In this document: positions 5,158 through 6,471 of the stretch, one piece after another
Layout: the number at the start of each line of letters is the position of its first letter
Numbering within the stretch: the first letter of the stretch is position 1
Assembly (NCBI GenBank): GCA_948888345.1
Contig: CAQTPN010000085.1
Span: forward strand, 1-6,471
DNA: 6,471 bases
Reading direction: 5' to 3'
DNA from: an uncultured bacterium
GTDB taxonomy: Bacteria > Cyanobacteriota > Vampirovibrionia > Gastranaerophilales > Gastranaerophilaceae
Program-made: the position numbers and the translations under genes
The notes under the pieces: generated by a model
The model's input: only the letters and a program-made list of their open reading frames with translations
Databases searched by the model: none
Told to the model about the DNA's origin: nothing

Positions 5158-6138
5158 ATGCAAGCGGTGATAATGGAAAAAGATGAAATTATAAAAAGTG
5201 CAAGCGAAGTATTTGATATTGAAGCAAATTCAATTTTAAAGCTTAAGGACAGGCTTGGTGCCGATTTTATTAAGGCTGTTGATATTTTATATTCTTCAAA
5301 GGGAAAAGTAATTGTAACAGGCATGGGAAAATCCGGCCTGATTGGAAGAAAAATAGCCTCAACCCTCTGTTCAACCGGCACGCCTGCAGTTTTCCTCCAC
5401 CCTGCGGAATCCACCCATGGAGATTCAGGAATCATAACAAGAAATGATGTCGTTATAGGTATTTCAAACAGCGGCGAAACAGGTGAGCTTTTAAATCTTC
5501 TGCCCTTAATTAAAAGGTTTAATGTGCCGTTAATCGGGATAACGGGCAAAATGGAATCTACCCTTGCAAAAAGAAGCGATGTTGTTCTGGATATTGCGGT
5601 AGAAAAAGAGGCATGCCCTTTAAACAAAGCACCCACTGCAAGCACCACCGTTACTCTTGCTCTTGGAGATGCGCTTGCCGTATGTCTTTTGAAAAAACGC
5701 GGTTTTTCTTATGAAGATTTTCTTGTGTTTCACCCCTCCGGTGCCCTCGGTAAGGGAATTTTATATAAAGTGTCCGATTTAATGCTCAAGGAAAATCTGC
5801 CTGTTGTAGATGAGAACATCCAATTTTTAGATGCAGTTAAATTAATTTCGGAGAAAAAATTAGGCTGTGCTTTTATTGTAAATAATGATAATTCCCTAAA
5901 AGGGGTTATCACTGATGGTGATATCAGAAGAATTTTATTAAAGTATACAAATTTTGAAAATTTAAAGGTGCAAGACGTGATGGTTTTAAATCCAAAGCAT
6001 GTTAATGCTGATGATTTGGCTGCAAAAGCACTTTCTATTATGGAAAAATATTCAATAACGTCGCTCGGTGTGGTTGAAAACAATAAGCTTGCAGGTATTA
6101 TTCACATCCATGACCTTTTGAAAGCGGGAGTTGCATAA
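5158..6138 (+). CDS. kdsD: D-arabinose 5-phosphate isomerase (326 aa)
   Basis: The enzyme interconverts ribulose 5-phosphate and arabinose 5-phosphate in the cytosol, supplying the sugar for Kdo 8-phosphate synthesis and hence the inner core of lipopolysaccharide. An N-terminal SIS domain (about residues 40-175) contains G-M-G-K58-S-G, H-P-A-E-S-T-H-G-D and S-N-S-G-E110-T-G-E. E-A-C-P-L with E151 and F-H192-P-S-G-A-L-G follow. K58, E110, E151 and H192 match the four catalytic residues known in E. coli KdsD (K59, E111, E152, H193), shifted by one. Two CBS motifs (about 205-262 and 270-325) complete the standard KdsD layout, and the length is normal. The ATG at 5158 has GAGGA (5146-5150) 7 bases upstream; the alternative M6 has a poorer site. 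Only 3 bases separate its stop from kdsC, a common arrangement for these genes. Confidence 0.95.
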   Translation: MQAVIMEKDEIIKSASEVFDIEANSILKLKDRLGADFIKAVDILYSSKGKVIVTGMGKSGLIGRKIASTLCSTGTPAVFLHPAESTHGDSGIITRNDVVIGISNSGETGELLNLLPLIKRFNVPLIGITGKMESTLAKRSDVVLDIAVEKEACPLNKAPTASTTVTLALGDALAVCLLKKRGFSYEDFLVFHPSGALGKGILYKVSDLMLKENLPVVDENIQFLDAVKLISEKKLGCAFIVNNDNSLKGVITDGDIRRILLKYTNFENLKVQDVMVLNPKHVNADDLAAKALSIMEKYSITSLGVVENNKLAGIIHIHDLLKAGVA

Positions 6139-6141
6139 ATT

Positions 6142-6436
6142 ATGTCTTATAATTACTTGAATTTTAATGATTTAAATTTAAAATTGAAGGCAAAAAAGAT
6201 AAAAATCGTTGCTTTTGATGTAGACGGCGTTATGACAGACGGTTCTTTAACTTTCTTAGAGGATGGAAGAGAGATTAAAACCTATAATGCAAAAGACGGT
6301 CAGGGCGTTGTAATGCTGAATAAAGCAGGTTTTAAAACAGCAATTATAACTGCGCGCGATAACGGAACGGTCGAGCACAGAGCGCAGGTTTTAGGAATTA
6401 CAAAACTTTTTAAAGGGCAAAAAAATAAGCTTAAAG
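6142..6436 (+). CDS. kdsC: Kdo 8-phosphate phosphatase, partial (first 98 residues; cut by contig end)
   Basis: KdsC hydrolyses Kdo 8-phosphate to Kdo and phosphate, before CMP activation and transfer to lipid A. HAD-superfamily motif I is present: F-D26-V-D28-G-V-M-T-D-G, with D26 the expected nucleophile and D28 the acid/base. Motif II is I-I-T70-A-R-D-N, where I-I-T-G-R is more usual. G-Q-K-N-K-L at 92-97 aligns with the G-Q-x-N-K-L stretch of E. coli KdsC. The family is about 170-190 residues long, so roughly half is missing, including motif IV (G-D-D-x-x-D). The last genomic codon is K98 (6433-6435); base 6436 is the first base of the next codon. The reading frame appears to continue to a stop at 6469, but those residues (I-G-R-A-S-C-R-E-R-V) come from adapter DNA. 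The start follows the kdsD stop by 3 bases, with GGGAG (6126-6130) 11 bases upstream. Confidence 0.92.
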
Positions 6437-6471
6437 AGATCGGAAGAGCGTCGTGTAGGGAAAGAGTGTAG
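6437..6471. other. Illumina TruSeq adapter remnant (not genomic)
   Basis: The final 35 bases begin AGATCGGAAGAGC, the universal TruSeq adapter start, and continue GTCGTGTAGGGAAAGAGTGT, the reverse complement of the TruSeq universal adapter as seen when read 2 runs through a short insert. The match covers the whole 35 bases as I know that adapter. This stretch should be trimmed, and the stop codon it contributes (6469-6471) ignored. Confidence 0.97.

Noticed and set aside
5112..5648. A 178-codon open frame on the - strand opposite kdsD
   Set aside because: It is antisense to a gene with complete family motifs, and its translation looks like low-complexity shadow coding.
6439..6471. An unusual Cys/Arg-rich C-terminus on KdsC
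   Set aside because: These codons come from adapter sequence, so they say nothing about the protein.

Overview
This is a low-GC, gene-dense bacterial window. It looks like a short-read metagenome contig from a Gram-negative, Cyanobacteria-related lineage; Melainabacteria/Gastranaerophilales is my best guess. Three things point that way. kdsD-kdsC makes Kdo, a lipopolysaccharide sugar. The KDPG-aldolase-like protein has a C-terminal half that resembles cyanobacterial homologues as I remember them. A small membrane protein begins with an N-terminal N-F-R-G motif of a kind I associate with that lineage. The assignment is inferred from memory of families and was not searched.

Layout. Bases 1-77 hold the last 24 codons of an unidentified + strand gene. 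Bases 82-221 are a nested palindromic repeat: 26-bp inverted arms around two hairpins, filling the gap between convergent genes. Bases 230-1440 (- strand) are two overlapping genes for small membrane proteins of unknown function. Bases 1441-1613 are a divergent promoter region containing a 21-bp near-palindrome. Bases 1614-4019 (+ strand) are a tight pair: a 2-isopropylmalate synthase (leucine pathway), then, 3 bases after its stop, a class A beta-lactamase with all catalytic residues in place. Bases 4020-4068 separate convergent genes, and I see no clear terminator there. Bases 4069-5012 (- strand) are a small, possibly STAS-like protein joined by an ATGA overlap to the KDPG/KHG-aldolase-like protein. 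Bases 5013-5157 are a second divergent promoter region. Bases 5158-6436 (+ strand) are kdsD and the first half of kdsC.

The last 35 bases (6437-6471) are not genomic. They match the Illumina TruSeq adapter read-through sequence. The apparent end of kdsC, including its stop codon, is therefore an artefact; the real gene continues past the contig end.

KdsD makes arabinose 5-phosphate for Kdo 8-phosphate synthesis, and KdsC removes the phosphate from Kdo 8-phosphate, so this pair is a coherent outer-membrane module. The other operons are not obviously linked to it. I found no CRISPR array, tRNA, rRNA, transposase or phage gene. I see no clear new multi-gene system. The least explained parts are the membrane protein pair, the nested repeat, and the STAS-like/aldolase couple.
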